Shown here: positions 41,988 to 51,304 of the stretch, in pieces
Layout: every line of letters begins with the position of its first letter
Position numbering within the stretch: the stretch's first letter is position 1
NCBI GenBank assembly: GCA_902521655.1
Contig: CABYSM010000002.1
Coordinates: 1 to 64,000 of the forward strand
Direction of reading: 5' to 3'
Length of the DNA stretch: 64,000 nucleotides
Source of the DNA: an uncultured Pelagibacteraceae bacterium
Lineage (GTDB): Bacteria; Pseudomonadota; Alphaproteobacteria; Pelagibacterales; AG-422-B15
The notes under the pieces: generated by a model
Told to the model about the DNA's origin: nothing
The model's input: the letters and a program-made list of their open reading frames with translations, nothing else
Database searches by the model: none
Made by a program: the position numbers and the translations under genes

Positions 41988-42848
41988 ATGAATTATCATT
42001 TTAAAAAAATCTTTTTATTATCAATTCTATCTTTTTTTGCATCTATTACACTTTCAGCTGCAGATAGTCATGTTACAGAATGCACTATAACTGGTGGTAT
42101 TTTTGATAAAACGCAACCAATTGATAATGGCTATTGTGCGAGTGCGCCAAATACTTATGAAGTTATTGCTTATGAGATGTATCTTTGTACGGCAGAGCCT
42201 TCAGCCCCTACAACTTCATCTGTAATGGGACTAGGCAATTGCTTCAAAAATTGGGAGTCCCCATCAGGTGCTAGATTATCTGTTGAACAAAATAAGACAA
42301 TAGATGTTCCAGGTATCATGTCGAGACCTCCAAATGGAACATATACTCATGGTGTAATGACTATTGATAATACTTTCGGTATTACAATGGCAATGCAGTT
42401 TGATGAGGCTGTAACTGGACAAGATGGTACATCAGGTATTTATTGTGCCTCTGTTGCCGGTAGTGGAAATTATGGTTCATCAAATACTAGACCTTCTGCC
42501 AGCTCTACATGTGGATCATCAGCAATAACTCCAGGAAAATTTGTAGAAACTCTGACAAGTTTCGATGATACCTTCAATCCAAATGTAACTGCTACTAATT
42601 TAAACGGAACCTCTGCTTCAATAACCGGTTTCTTAATTGATACAAATGGTTACTTAGCTGAAAATGACGCTGATGTTGATAAGCTAACGGGTTCCTTATC
42701 TTTCTCAACTCCTGTTAATTTTACAGACTCTACAACTACTCTAATGATGTCGTTTAATGTCGGTGAAGGCATGTCTTTATATAATGATGGATCAAACCAA
42801 TTAACTTTTGGAAGCGGGCCGTTTCAGGCAATAATTTCTACTGATTAG
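41988..42848 (+). CDS. secreted Cys-containing hypothetical protein
   Basis: Signal peptide MNYHFKKIFLLSILSFFASITLSAADS, six Cys in the predicted mature chain; starts 3 nt after the barrel gene. Confidence 0.7.
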   Translation: MNYHFKKIFLLSILSFFASITLSAADSHVTECTITGGIFDKTQPIDNGYCASAPNTYEVIAYEMYLCTAEPSAPTTSSVMGLGNCFKNWESPSGARLSVEQNKTIDVPGIMSRPPNGTYTHGVMTIDNTFGITMAMQFDEAVTGQDGTSGIYCASVAGSGNYGSSNTRPSASSTCGSSAITPGKFVETLTSFDDTFNPNVTATNLNGTSASITGFLIDTNGYLAENDADVDKLTGSLSFSTPVNFTDSTTTLMMSFNVGEGMSLYNDGSNQLTFGSGPFQAIISTD

Positions 42849-42850
42849 TT

Positions 42851-43618
42851 TTAAAACTTAAATTGTTCATTTAGAATTCTTTCATCAAATGAATGATCTT
42901 GATCAAAAAGTAACTCGACCACTTTATCTATACTTTGATGAACATCGACAGATTTGATATCTCGAAATTCAGTACTATCTGCAACAGCACTAACTGGTCT
43001 TTTTTTACTTTCAATAATTTCAAATTTTACATTTGATTCATTGTTTAATATTGCACCTTTCCATCTTCTAGGGCGAAAAGCGCTGATAGGGGTTAATGCG
43101 AGAACATCTGCATTAATTGGAAGTATAGGCCCATGCGCAGATAAATTGTAAGCTGTGCTTCCAGATGGAGTAGAAATTAACACACCGTCACAAATTAGTT
43201 CATCTAACCTTACTTTACCATCAACTGAAATTTTTATTTTGGATGCTTGGTGTGTTTCTCTAAGTAATGAAACTTCATTAATAGCGATTGCTTCATGAAT
43301 TGAGTCATCAACACCAATAGCTTTCATTATCAAGGGAGATATTTTAATTGATTGAGATTGATTAATTCTATTTAACAAATCGTTTTGATTTGAGGAGTTC
43401 ATCAAAAATCCAATACTTCCGTAATTTAAACCAAAGAGAGGAAGGTCTTGAGACATGTGACTTTTTATGGCTTCAAGCATAAATCCATCACCGCCTAATA
43501 CAACGATAACATCTGCATTATCTAATGAGTTTGTACCGTACTGTGCTTCTAAAACCTTTTTTTGTTCAATAGCTTCATTATTACTCGACGCCAAAAAAAC
43601 TGGTTTATTCAAATTCAT
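42851..43618 (-). CDS. nadK: NAD kinase
   Basis: VVLGGDGFMLEA, GLNYGSIGFLMN, ISTPSGSTAYNLSAHGPI. Confidence 0.93.
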   Translation of the reverse strand: MNLNKPVFLASSNNEAIEQKKVLEAQYGTNSLDNADVIVVLGGDGFMLEAIKSHMSQDLPLFGLNYGSIGFLMNSSNQNDLLNRINQSQSIKISPLIMKAIGVDDSIHEAIAINEVSLLRETHQASKIKISVDGKVRLDELICDGVLISTPSGSTAYNLSAHGPILPINADVLALTPISAFRPRRWKGAILNNESNVKFEIIESKKRPVSAVADSTEFRDIKSVDVHQSIDKVVELLFDQDHSFDERILNEQFKF

Positions 43619-43697
43619 ATTAATTTGCCTACTAAAAAGTAATTCTTTATCTTAAAATACCTATTAATTGAACATCAAAATTAATTAATAAATACAT

Positions 43698-45191
43698 ATG
43701 TCATTAAGTGGTTATATTCTCTCAATAGATCAAGGGACAACTAGTTCAAGAGCCTTAATTTTGAATGAATTAGGCCAAATACTTGCTCAAAAAAATATTG
43801 AGTTTAAGCAATATTATCCTGAAAACGGATGGGTTGAGCATGATCCAGTTGAAATATTAAAAACAACAACAGACGCAATTAAGCAAGTTTTAGCAGAGCT
43901 TAAAATAAATGCACAAGATGTTGTCGTAGCAGGCATAACCAACCAAAGGGAAACAATTGTCGCTTGGGATAAATTGACTGGCAAACCAATTTACAATGCC
44001 ATTGTTTGGCAGGATAGACGGACAGAAAATTATTGTAATGAACTAAAAGAAAAAAATTACATAGACACCATAAAATCAAAAACGGGATTAGTCATTGATC
44101 CATATTTTTCTGCTACAAAAATTAAGTGGATTATAGAAAATATTGAGGAAGCAAAAGAATGTCTCAACAAAGGGGACTTATTAGTTGGAACAATCGATAC
44201 ATGGTTGATATGGAATTTTACAAAAGGATCAGAACATTCTACCGATGTAACAAATGCATCCAGAACAATGCTTTACAATATTGCTGATGATCAATGGGAT
44301 GAAGAGTTATTGGATATATTTGTATTGCCAAAGAGCATGCTTCCTAATGTTAAAAACTCAGTTGATGATTTTGGTAAAATTGCACCTGACTTTTTTGGAA
44401 ATGAAATTCAAATTGGTGGAGTTGCTGGAGATCAGCAGGCAGCTTCTGTTGGTCAATCTTGCTTTAAAGAAGGTATGGTAAAATCAACTTACGGCACAGG
44501 CTGTTTTTTACTTATGAATACAGGGGATAATATTTTAAATTCTAAGTCAAACCTTCTTTCTACAGTAGCATATAATATTAAGGGAAAAAAAAGTTACGCA
44601 ATTGAAGGCAGTATATTTAATGCTGGAACAGTTGTGCAATGGATGCGTGATGAATTAGAATTTTTTAATAACGTTTCAGAGGTTGAGAGCTTAGCCAGTA
44701 AAAGCTCTAATGAGATACATTTTGTACCAGCATTTACTGGACTAGGAGCTCCTTATTGGAGATCAGATATCCGAGGTCAAATTTCTGGTATTACGAGGAA
44801 TACCTCAAAAGCTGATATTGCTATGGCGGCTCTTAAATCTGTTTGTTTTCAAACTAGAGATTTATTTGAGTGTCTTTTAAATGACTCAAATCTTACAAGA
44901 GAGAAGTTTATAATTCGTGTTGATGGTGGAATGACAAGCAATAATATGATGATGCAATTTTTGTCTGATATTCTGCAGGTAAAAATAGAAAGACCGGTGA
45001 ACCAAGAATCTACAGCAATTGGAGTGGCGTACTTAGCAGGCATTTATGCTGGCATATACAAAGATGTTGCAGACGTAGAAAAATTGTGGAAAACTGATCA
45101 GATATTTGAGCCGAAAATTTCAATTGATCAAGCTGAACAATTCTATGACGGCTGGAAGAAAACAATAGAAAGATTAATAAGCGATGGTTGA
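43698..45191 (+). CDS. glpK: glycerol kinase
   Basis: SIDQGTTSSRALI, GITNQRETIVAWDKLTGKPIYNAIVWQDRRT, GGVAGDQQAA. Confidence 0.96.
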   Translation: MSLSGYILSIDQGTTSSRALILNELGQILAQKNIEFKQYYPENGWVEHDPVEILKTTTDAIKQVLAELKINAQDVVVAGITNQRETIVAWDKLTGKPIYNAIVWQDRRTENYCNELKEKNYIDTIKSKTGLVIDPYFSATKIKWIIENIEEAKECLNKGDLLVGTIDTWLIWNFTKGSEHSTDVTNASRTMLYNIADDQWDEELLDIFVLPKSMLPNVKNSVDDFGKIAPDFFGNEIQIGGVAGDQQAASVGQSCFKEGMVKSTYGTGCFLLMNTGDNILNSKSNLLSTVAYNIKGKKSYAIEGSIFNAGTVVQWMRDELEFFNNVSEVESLASKSSNEIHFVPAFTGLGAPYWRSDIRGQISGITRNTSKADIAMAALKSVCFQTRDLFECLLNDSNLTREKFIIRVDGGMTSNNMMMQFLSDILQVKIERPVNQESTAIGVAYLAGIYAGIYKDVADVEKLWKTDQIFEPKISIDQAEQFYDGWKKTIERLISDG

Positions 45192-45933
45192 TGTAAAAAA
45201 TTCAGTTTCAAAGGAAGAATGGGATGTAAGAGTAGATCTAGCAGCCTTTTATAGAACAATACCTTACTTTGGTTGGGATGATTTAATTTTTACTCATATA
45301 TCTGCAAGAGTACCTGGTACTGAAGATCATTTTTTAATAAACCCATATGGGTTTTTGTTTGACGAAATAACAGCTTCAAATCTAGTAAAAGTTGATATTA
45401 ATGGCAAAATTATCAGTGAGACTAACAATCCCATTAATCCCGCTGGATTTATTATTCATAGTGCAATTCACGAAGCAAGAAGCGATGCCCATTGTATTGT
45501 TCATTTACATTCAGATGATGGTGTTGCGGTTGCTTCATTAAAAGATGGTCTATTACCCTTGGCGCAAACTGGAATGCTTGTTCGCAATCAAATCGCTTAT
45601 CATGATTATGAAGGTGTCGCTCTCCTTGAAGATGAAAAAAAACGACTTGTTGCTGATTTAGGCGACAAAAATTTAATGATTTTACGTAACCACGGTACTT
45701 TAGCTGCAGGTAAAAATGTTGCCGATGCATTTACTTATATCTACTTTTTAGAAAGAGCGTGTACTTACCAAGTTCGTGCAATGGCTGGTAAATTAGAATT
45801 AAATAACCCATCACCAGAGGCAATCGAAACTACCAGACAGCAAGGCGAAGCTACTCAGGGCATGGCCGGAGCACTTTTATGGCCTGCAGTCAGAAGAAAG
45901 ATGGAAAAATTAGATCCATCGTTTATGAATTAA
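45184..45933 (+). CDS. class II aldolase/adducin family protein
   Basis: TIPYFGWDDLIFTHISARVPG, INPYGFLFDEITASNLVKVD, CIVHLHSDDGVAVA, LRNHGTLAAG. Confidence 0.9.
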   Translation: MVDVKNSVSKEEWDVRVDLAAFYRTIPYFGWDDLIFTHISARVPGTEDHFLINPYGFLFDEITASNLVKVDINGKIISETNNPINPAGFIIHSAIHEARSDAHCIVHLHSDDGVAVASLKDGLLPLAQTGMLVRNQIAYHDYEGVALLEDEKKRLVADLGDKNLMILRNHGTLAAGKNVADAFTYIYFLERACTYQVRAMAGKLELNNPSPEAIETTRQQGEATQGMAGALLWPAVRRKMEKLDPSFMN

Positions 45934-46024
45934 AAATCGATAATAATTGACGTCCTATCCATTTACAGACATAGTCTCATTCGGAAAAATCGAATATTTA
46001 ATACAAGTACAATAGGAGTAATTA

Positions 46025-47224
46025 ATGAAAATATTATGCATTTTATATGACGACCCAAAAGGTGGAATGCCATCAAAGTATGCTTTGGATGATCTTCCTA
46101 AATTAGATAAATATCCTGATGGCATGACTCTTCCATCACCTAAAGCAATCGATTTCACACCTGGTGAATTATTAGGATGCGTTTCAGGTGAACTTGGTCT
46201 AAGAAAGTTTTTAGAGGATGCTGGTCACACACTTGTTGTAACATCTGATAAAGATGGAGACGGTTGTAAAGCTGATAAGGAATTAGTTGATGCAGATGTG
46301 GTGATATCTCAACCGTTTTTTCCATACTATCTAACAAGGGAAAAGATGGAAACAGCTCCAAATCTTAAAATGGCGATAACCGCAGGAATTGGATCAGATC
46401 ATGTTGATTTACAAGCAGCGATGGATCGTAAGGTAGATGTTGTAGAGGTGACTTTTTGTAACTCTAGATCTGTAGCTGAGCATATTGTTATGATGGTTTT
46501 ATCTTTAGTCAGAGATTATCATAATCAACATAGAATTATTAATGAAGGTGGATGGAACATTGCTGATGCTGTTCAGCGCTCTTATGACCTTGAGGGTATG
46601 CACGTTGGAACTGTGGCAGCTGGCCGTATCGGTTTAGATGCTCTGAGAAAATTAAAACATTTTGATGTTCATATGCATTACTTTGATAGACATAAACTTC
46701 CTGATGAGGTTGAGAAAGAATTAAATCTTACTTTTCACGAGTCAGTCGAGTCTATGGTTAAGGTTTGTGATGTAGTTACAATCAATTGTCCATTACATCC
46801 AGAAACCGAGCATATGTTTAACGATGAATTAATAGGCAAGATGAAAAGAGGAGCATACATTGTAAATACAGCTAGAGGTAAAATTTGTGATAAAGATGCA
46901 ATTGCTCGTGCACTTGAATCTGGTCAGCTCAGTGGTTATGCAGGAGATGTATGGTTTCCTCAACCAGCACCAAATGATCATGTATGGAGAACAATGCCTC
47001 ATCATGGGATGACTCCACATACCTCAGGAACGTCATTATCTGCACAAGCAAGATATGCTGCAGGTGTAAGAGAAATCCTTGAGTGTTTCTTTGACGGATC
47101 ACCGATAAGAGATCCATATCTTATTGTTCAAAATGGCGAACTAGCTGGTATGGGGGCTCACTCCTACAGTAAAGGCACTGCAACAGGTGGCTCTGAAGAA
47201 GCGGCTAAGTACCAAAAAAAATAA
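46025..47224 (+). CDS. fdh: NAD-dependent formate dehydrogenase
   Basis: Closely resembles the Pseudomonas-type NAD-FDH: TAGIGSDHVDLQAAMDR, GTVAAGRIG, YAGDVWFPQPAPNDHVWRTMP, HTSGTSLSAQARYAAGVREILECF, GAHSYSKGTATGGSEEAAKYQKK. Confidence 0.95.
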   Translation: MKILCILYDDPKGGMPSKYALDDLPKLDKYPDGMTLPSPKAIDFTPGELLGCVSGELGLRKFLEDAGHTLVVTSDKDGDGCKADKELVDADVVISQPFFPYYLTREKMETAPNLKMAITAGIGSDHVDLQAAMDRKVDVVEVTFCNSRSVAEHIVMMVLSLVRDYHNQHRIINEGGWNIADAVQRSYDLEGMHVGTVAAGRIGLDALRKLKHFDVHMHYFDRHKLPDEVEKELNLTFHESVESMVKVCDVVTINCPLHPETEHMFNDELIGKMKRGAYIVNTARGKICDKDAIARALESGQLSGYAGDVWFPQPAPNDHVWRTMPHHGMTPHTSGTSLSAQARYAAGVREILECFFDGSPIRDPYLIVQNGELAGMGAHSYSKGTATGGSEEAAKYQKK

Positions 47225-47234
47225 TTATTTTTTC

Positions 47235-47262
47235 TATAGGACGGAAGAAATTCCGTCCTATA
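47235..47262 (+). promoter_or_regulatory. 12-bp perfect hairpin with GAAA tetraloop, 4 nt upstream of the next ORF
   Basis: TATAGGACGGAA-GAAA-TTCCGTCCTATA; no T tract on either strand. Confidence 0.7.
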
Positions 47263-47266
47263 TAAT

Positions 47267-47893
47267 ATGAATATGAGTACTGTATTCAAAAATTATTTTT
47301 CTCATTCAACCGTTGTAGGCTTTATTCTGATGGCTGTATTAGGAGTATTTTATATATTTAATACAGGTCTTATAAATGACTATCTAATCTGGATATTTAT
47401 TCCAATCCTTCTTGCTCCATTTTATGAATGGTATGTTCACAAATATCAGTTACACGTTGAACTTACAAAGAAAGATGGTTGGTATAGAAGATACCAAATA
47501 GTTCTTCATCATGGACATCATCGCGATCCTGATAATATAAAACTCCAGTTCGCACCTTGGAGATATTTAATCTATACATATGGTCAGGTTTATTTTTTTT
47601 ATTCATTAATTTTTTGGAGTTTTGGTGCTGCTATTGTCCCATTTACCGGACATCTGATTTACCATCTTTGGTACGAATGGATTCACTTAGCACACCATTC
47701 AAAAAACTATAAACCTCTAACTAAAGTCGGTAAAAGTCTTCGTGACGCGCATATGAGCCACCACTTTCATAATGAAAATTATAATTGGGGCATTACTAAC
47801 ATGATTGGTGATTATTTTTTTAAAACCCTGAAAGATAACAAATCTATTACTAAAAGTCCTACGACTAAGTCAATTAACGGTTATACAGACTAA
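47267..47893 (+). CDS. fatty acid hydroxylase/sterol desaturase superfamily membrane protein
   Basis: Histidine boxes HKYQLH, HHGHHRD, HLAHH, HMSHHFHNENYNWG. Confidence 0.85.
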   Translation: MNMSTVFKNYFSHSTVVGFILMAVLGVFYIFNTGLINDYLIWIFIPILLAPFYEWYVHKYQLHVELTKKDGWYRRYQIVLHHGHHRDPDNIKLQFAPWRYLIYTYGQVYFFYSLIFWSFGAAIVPFTGHLIYHLWYEWIHLAHHSKNYKPLTKVGKSLRDAHMSHHFHNENYNWGITNMIGDYFFKTLKDNKSITKSPTTKSINGYTD

Positions 47894-47905
47894 ATAAATT
47901 TTAAA

Positions 47906-47981
47906 TGGTGCCCCCACACGGACTTGAACCGCGAACCTATTGATTACAAATCAATTGCTCTACCAATTGAGCTATAGGGGC
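47906..47981 (-). tRNA. tRNA-Thr (anticodon TGT)
   Basis: On the minus strand: GCCCCTA TAGCTCAATTGGTAGAGC, anticodon loop TTTGTAA, GGTTCAAGTCC, encoded CCA. Confidence 0.95.
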
Positions 47982-48052
47982 GCATTAATGTATGAATCTT
48001 TTTAAAATTATAAGCTTTATTTGTCTATATTTATTTATATTATGAAGGTTAC

Positions 48053-48151
48053 ATGAAAAAATTTTTAGAGTTTATTGGTGGCCAGATAGCCCTTGCTTAT
48101 CTAGTGGTATTTTTCATTCTTGTGTTAGCGATGATTTCACTAGCACTTTAG
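48053..48151 (+). CDS. possible 32-aa single-TM small protein
   Basis: ATG..TAG encoding MKKFLEFIGGQIALAYLVVFFILVLAMISLAL; absent from the ORF track; 3' end overlaps the rlmB 3' end. Confidence 0.35.
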   Translation: MKKFLEFIGGQIALAYLVVFFILVLAMISLAL

Positions 48152-48913
48152 GATTGAGTTAGAAATATCGTGAAATGCGATTGCCGCAGTATTGGATACA
48201 TTTAAACTTTCTAATTCATCATTTATGCCAATTTTGATTATTTCATCGCATAGAGAATTTGTTATCCTTCTTAGACCTTTATTTTCTGAACCTAAAATAA
48301 TGACTACTTTTTTTGGAAAATTTATTTCTTTAAGAGATTTTTCAGCATCCATTTCTAAGCCATAAATCCAATAACCAGTTTCTTTTAATTTTTTTATACA
48401 AGAACTTATATTTTTAATTTTTGTAAAAGGAACTTTATCAACTCCACTAGATGCAGCTTTCGTGAGAAATGAATTCTCATTTACAGAATTATCTTGAGTG
48501 AGTATTATGCCGTCAAGTTTAAATGCTAAGGCAGAGCGAAAAATTGCTCCAACATTTTGCGAATCTTCTAATTGATCAAGTAAGGCGATGATTGAATATT
48601 CCTTATGACAGTAGTTTAGAAATTCCTTAAGCTCAGGCATCTTAAGCTTTTCTACTTTAAGGCAAATTCCTTGATGGTTTGAAACGCCTCCCAATAGACT
48701 TTCAATCTCTACTCTAGTTTTCTTCCTTTTTGCAAATTTGAGTTTTTTTATGTCTACTTCTTGAATGAGCTTTTTTTCAGCTTCAATTGTAAAGTTTATC
48801 TCATATTTTACTCTATTATTATTGTTTAGAGCCCCAACAACTGCATGATGTCCATAAATCCAGTAGTCTGAATTTTGCCTTTTTTTAGGGAATTTTTTAA
48901 ATCTATTCTTCAT
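48140..48913 (-). CDS. rlmB: 23S rRNA (guanosine-2'-O)-methyltransferase RlmB/TrmH family
   Basis: WIYGHHAVVGAL, LLDQLEDSQNVGAIFRSALAF, ILGSENKGLRR, LNVSNTAAIAFHD. Confidence 0.9.
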   Translation of the reverse strand: MKNRFKKFPKKRQNSDYWIYGHHAVVGALNNNNRVKYEINFTIEAEKKLIQEVDIKKLKFAKRKKTRVEIESLLGGVSNHQGICLKVEKLKMPELKEFLNYCHKEYSIIALLDQLEDSQNVGAIFRSALAFKLDGIILTQDNSVNENSFLTKAASSGVDKVPFTKIKNISSCIKKLKETGYWIYGLEMDAEKSLKEINFPKKVVIILGSENKGLRRITNSLCDEIIKIGINDELESLNVSNTAAIAFHDISNSILKC

Positions 48914-48968
48914 GTATTTAAGAATTTAGCATTTTTAATTTATTTAGGTTCAAAAATATTAATATTTA

Positions 48969-48997
48969 TTGATTTAGGGTCTTTTTTTACATATAAG
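48969..48997 (+). promoter_or_regulatory. sigma70-like promoter upstream of the tRNA-Tyr/tRNA-Gly/tuf block
   Basis: TTGATT, 17-nt spacer, TATAAG. Confidence 0.5.
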
Positions 48998-49065
48998 TCA
49001 CCCCTTAAGGTTCAATAGACTATGTCTAGGGAAACTTATCTTGAGATGTTGATAAAACTTTCTCG

Positions 49066-49150
49066 GGAGGGGTGCCCGAGTGGTTAAAGGGGACGGGCTG
49101 TAAACCCGTTAGCTATGCTTACGTTGGTTCGAATCCAACCCCCTCCACCA
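49066..49150 (+). tRNA. tRNA-Tyr (anticodon GTA)
   Basis: GGAGGGG acceptor paired with CCCCTCC, CTGTAAA anticodon loop, long variable arm, encoded CCA. Confidence 0.95.
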
Positions 49151-49184
49151 CGAAAAGGTACCTTATGGTAGCTTGAAGGAACAA

Positions 49185-49258
49185 GCGGGTGTAGCTTAGT
49201 GGTAAAGCTCCAGCCTTCCAAGCTGATTACGAGGGTTCGATTCCCTTCACCCGCTCCA
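49185..49258 (+). tRNA. tRNA-Gly (anticodon TCC)
   Basis: GCGGGTG/CACCCGC acceptor, CTTCCAA anticodon loop, GGTTCGATTCC, encoded CCA. Confidence 0.95.
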
Positions 49259-49294
49259 AAATTAAAGTTGTTTAAAAACTGAGAGGACAAAAAA

Positions 49295-50485
49295 ATGGCT
49301 AAAGAAAAATTCGATCGTAGTAAACCGCATTGTAATGTTGGAACTATTGGTCACGTGGATCATGGTAAAACTACTTTGACCGCAGCAATTACAAAAGTAT
49401 TATCTGAATCTGGTGGCGCAGAATTCACTGCATACGATGCAATAGATAAAGCACCAGAAGAAAAAGAGCGTGGGATTACAATTTCTACAGCACACGTTGA
49501 ATATACAACTGATGCAAGACACTATGCTCACGTAGATTGTCCAGGTCACGCTGACTACGTTAAGAACATGATAACAGGAGCGGCTCAAATGGATGGAGCT
49601 ATCTTAGTTGTTAATGCAGCTGACGGTCCTATGCCACAAACACGTGAACACATTTTATTAGCACGTCAAGTTGGTGTTCCAGCAATTGTTGTTTACCTAA
49701 ACAAAGTTGATCAGGTTGATGATGCTGAATTGCTTGAACTTGTTGAAGTTGAAATAAGAGATATTCTTAATGAATATGATTTTCCTGGTGATGCAACTCC
49801 CATTGTTAAAGGATCTGCATTAGCGGCAGTTGAGAGCAGAGATGATGAGATTGGTAAGAATTCTATTGCAGAATTAATGAAAGCTGTTGATGAATTTATC
49901 CCACAACCAGAAAGAGATAAGGATAAGCCATTCCTTATGCCAATTGAGGACGTATTTTCAATTTCTGGAAGAGGAACAGTTTGTACCGGTAGAGTAGAAA
50001 GTGGAATTGTTAAAGTTGGAGAAGAACTTGAGATCGTTGGTATTAAAGATACTCAAAAAACCACTTGTACTGGAGTAGAGATGTTCAGAAAGCTTCTAGA
50101 TACTGGAGAGGCTGGAGATAATATCGGTGCTCTTTTAAGAGGCGTTGAGAGAGACCAAGTTGAGAGAGGCCAAGTGCTTGCTCATCCTGGAACTATCACT
50201 CCTCATACAAAGTTTAAATGTGAAGCTTATGTTCTTAAAAAAGAAGAGGGTGGACGACATACACCTTTCTTTACAAACTACAGACCTCAGTTCTATTTCA
50301 GAACAACAGATGTAACTGGTGTTTGTCAGCTTCCTGAAGGTACTGAGATGGTTATGCCGGGAGATAATATTTCAATGGAAGTTGAAATGATTGCTCCAAT
50401 AGCAATGGATAAAGGGGTGCGCTTTGCGATAAGAGAAGGTGGTCGTACGGTTGGCTCTGGCGTTGTAACGGAAATTATTTCATAA
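49295..50485 (+). CDS. tuf: elongation factor Tu
   Basis: [59 protein letters not shown]. Confidence 0.98.
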   Translation: MAKEKFDRSKPHCNVGTIGHVDHGKTTLTAAITKVLSESGGAEFTAYDAIDKAPEEKERGITISTAHVEYTTDARHYAHVDCPGHADYVKNMITGAAQMDGAILVVNAADGPMPQTREHILLARQVGVPAIVVYLNKVDQVDDAELLELVEVEIRDILNEYDFPGDATPIVKGSALAAVESRDDEIGKNSIAELMKAVDEFIPQPERDKDKPFLMPIEDVFSISGRGTVCTGRVESGIVKVGEELEIVGIKDTQKTTCTGVEMFRKLLDTGEAGDNIGALLRGVERDQVERGQVLAHPGTITPHTKFKCEAYVLKKEEGGRHTPFFTNYRPQFYFRTTDVTGVCQLPEGTEMVMPGDNISMEVEMIAPIAMDKGVRFAIREGGRTVGSGVVTEIIS

Positions 50486-50489
50486 CTGG

Positions 50490-50565
50490 AGGAGTGTAGC
50501 TCAACTGGTAGAGCACCGGTCTCCAAAACCGGGGGTTGGGGGTTCGAGTCCCTTCGCTCCTGCCA
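50490..50565 (+). tRNA. tRNA-Trp (anticodon CCA)
   Basis: AGGAGTG/CGCTCCT acceptor, CTCCAAA anticodon loop, GGTTCGAGTCC, encoded CCA. Confidence 0.94.
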
Positions 50566-50580
50566 TTTAAGAAAAGAATT

Positions 50581-50769
50581 ATGAAACCTTTGAAGTTTAT
50601 ACAGGAAGTGAGAAGAGAAGGAGGTAAAGTAACATGGCCTTCTTCAAGGGAAACTCTTACGGGATCAGTGATGGTCGTCATTATTACTGCTTTTGCTGCA
50701 GTATTTTTCTTGATAATAGACCAAATTTTTAGCTTCGGACTCGATAGACTGATAGGACTGGCTGTTTAA
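50581..50769 (+). CDS. secE: preprotein translocase subunit SecE
   Basis: MKPLKFIQEVRREGGKVTWPSSRETLTGSVMVVI; the ORF-track start at 50536 lies inside tRNA-Trp, so the start was moved to 50581. Confidence 0.93.
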   Translation: MKPLKFIQEVRREGGKVTWPSSRETLTGSVMVVIITAFAAVFFLIIDQIFSFGLDRLIGLAV

Positions 50770-51303
50770 ATGACTCACAGATGGTATATTGTGCACGCTT
50801 ATTCTGGTTTTGAAAAAAAAGTCGCAGCAGCTATTTTAGATAAAGCTAAAACTAAAAATATAGAAGCAGCATTTAGTGAGATCATTGTTCCCACTGAAGA
50901 GGTTGTAGAAGTCAAAAAAGGCAAGAAGAGAAATGCTGAAAGAAAGTTTTTCCCTGGTTATGTATTAACCAAGATGGAAATGACTGATGAAACATACCAT
51001 ATGGTCAAGGAACTACCAAAGGTCAGTGGTTTTTTAGGCCATACACAAGGTAAGCCCTCGGCGGTGCCTGAAAGTGAGATAAATAAGATTTTACAAGACA
51101 TAGAAGAAGGTGTAACTAGTCCAAAACCTTCTATTACATTTGAAGTGGGCGAGCAAGTCAGAGTAAGCGATGGACCTTTTGCCTCATTTAATGGATTAAT
51201 AGAGGAAATTGATGAAGAAAGATCTAGGGTTAAAGTTTCTGTTTCAATATTTGGACGATCTACACCAGTAGAGCTTGAATACACACAGGTAGAAAAGGCA
51301 TAA
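50770..51303 (+). CDS. nusG: transcription termination/antitermination protein NusG
   Basis: [42 protein letters not shown]. Confidence 0.96.
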   Translation: MTHRWYIVHAYSGFEKKVAAAILDKAKTKNIEAAFSEIIVPTEEVVEVKKGKKRNAERKFFPGYVLTKMEMTDETYHMVKELPKVSGFLGHTQGKPSAVPESEINKILQDIEEGVTSPKPSITFEVGEQVRVSDGPFASFNGLIEEIDEERSRVKVSVSIFGRSTPVELEYTQVEKA

Positions 51304-51304
51304 A

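Noticed and set aside
49084-49290. 68-aa minus-strand ORF over tRNA-Tyr and tRNA-Gly
   Set aside because: Covers two clear tRNA genes on the other strand; the peptide (GEGNRTLVISLEGWSFTTKLHP, GGGGWIRTNVSIANGFTARPL) is the kind of spurious tRNA-antisense translation often mis-annotated.
50536-50580. ORF-track N-terminal extension of SecE (MGVRVPSLLPFKKRI)
   Set aside because: These codons lie inside or immediately after tRNA-Trp (50490-50565); the SecE-like sequence begins at ATG 50581.
50475-50681. 68-aa minus-strand ORF over tRNA-Trp
   Set aside because: Antisense to tRNA-Trp and secE; 'RSEGTRTPNPRFWRPVLYQLSYTP' is a typical artefact translation of a tRNA complement.
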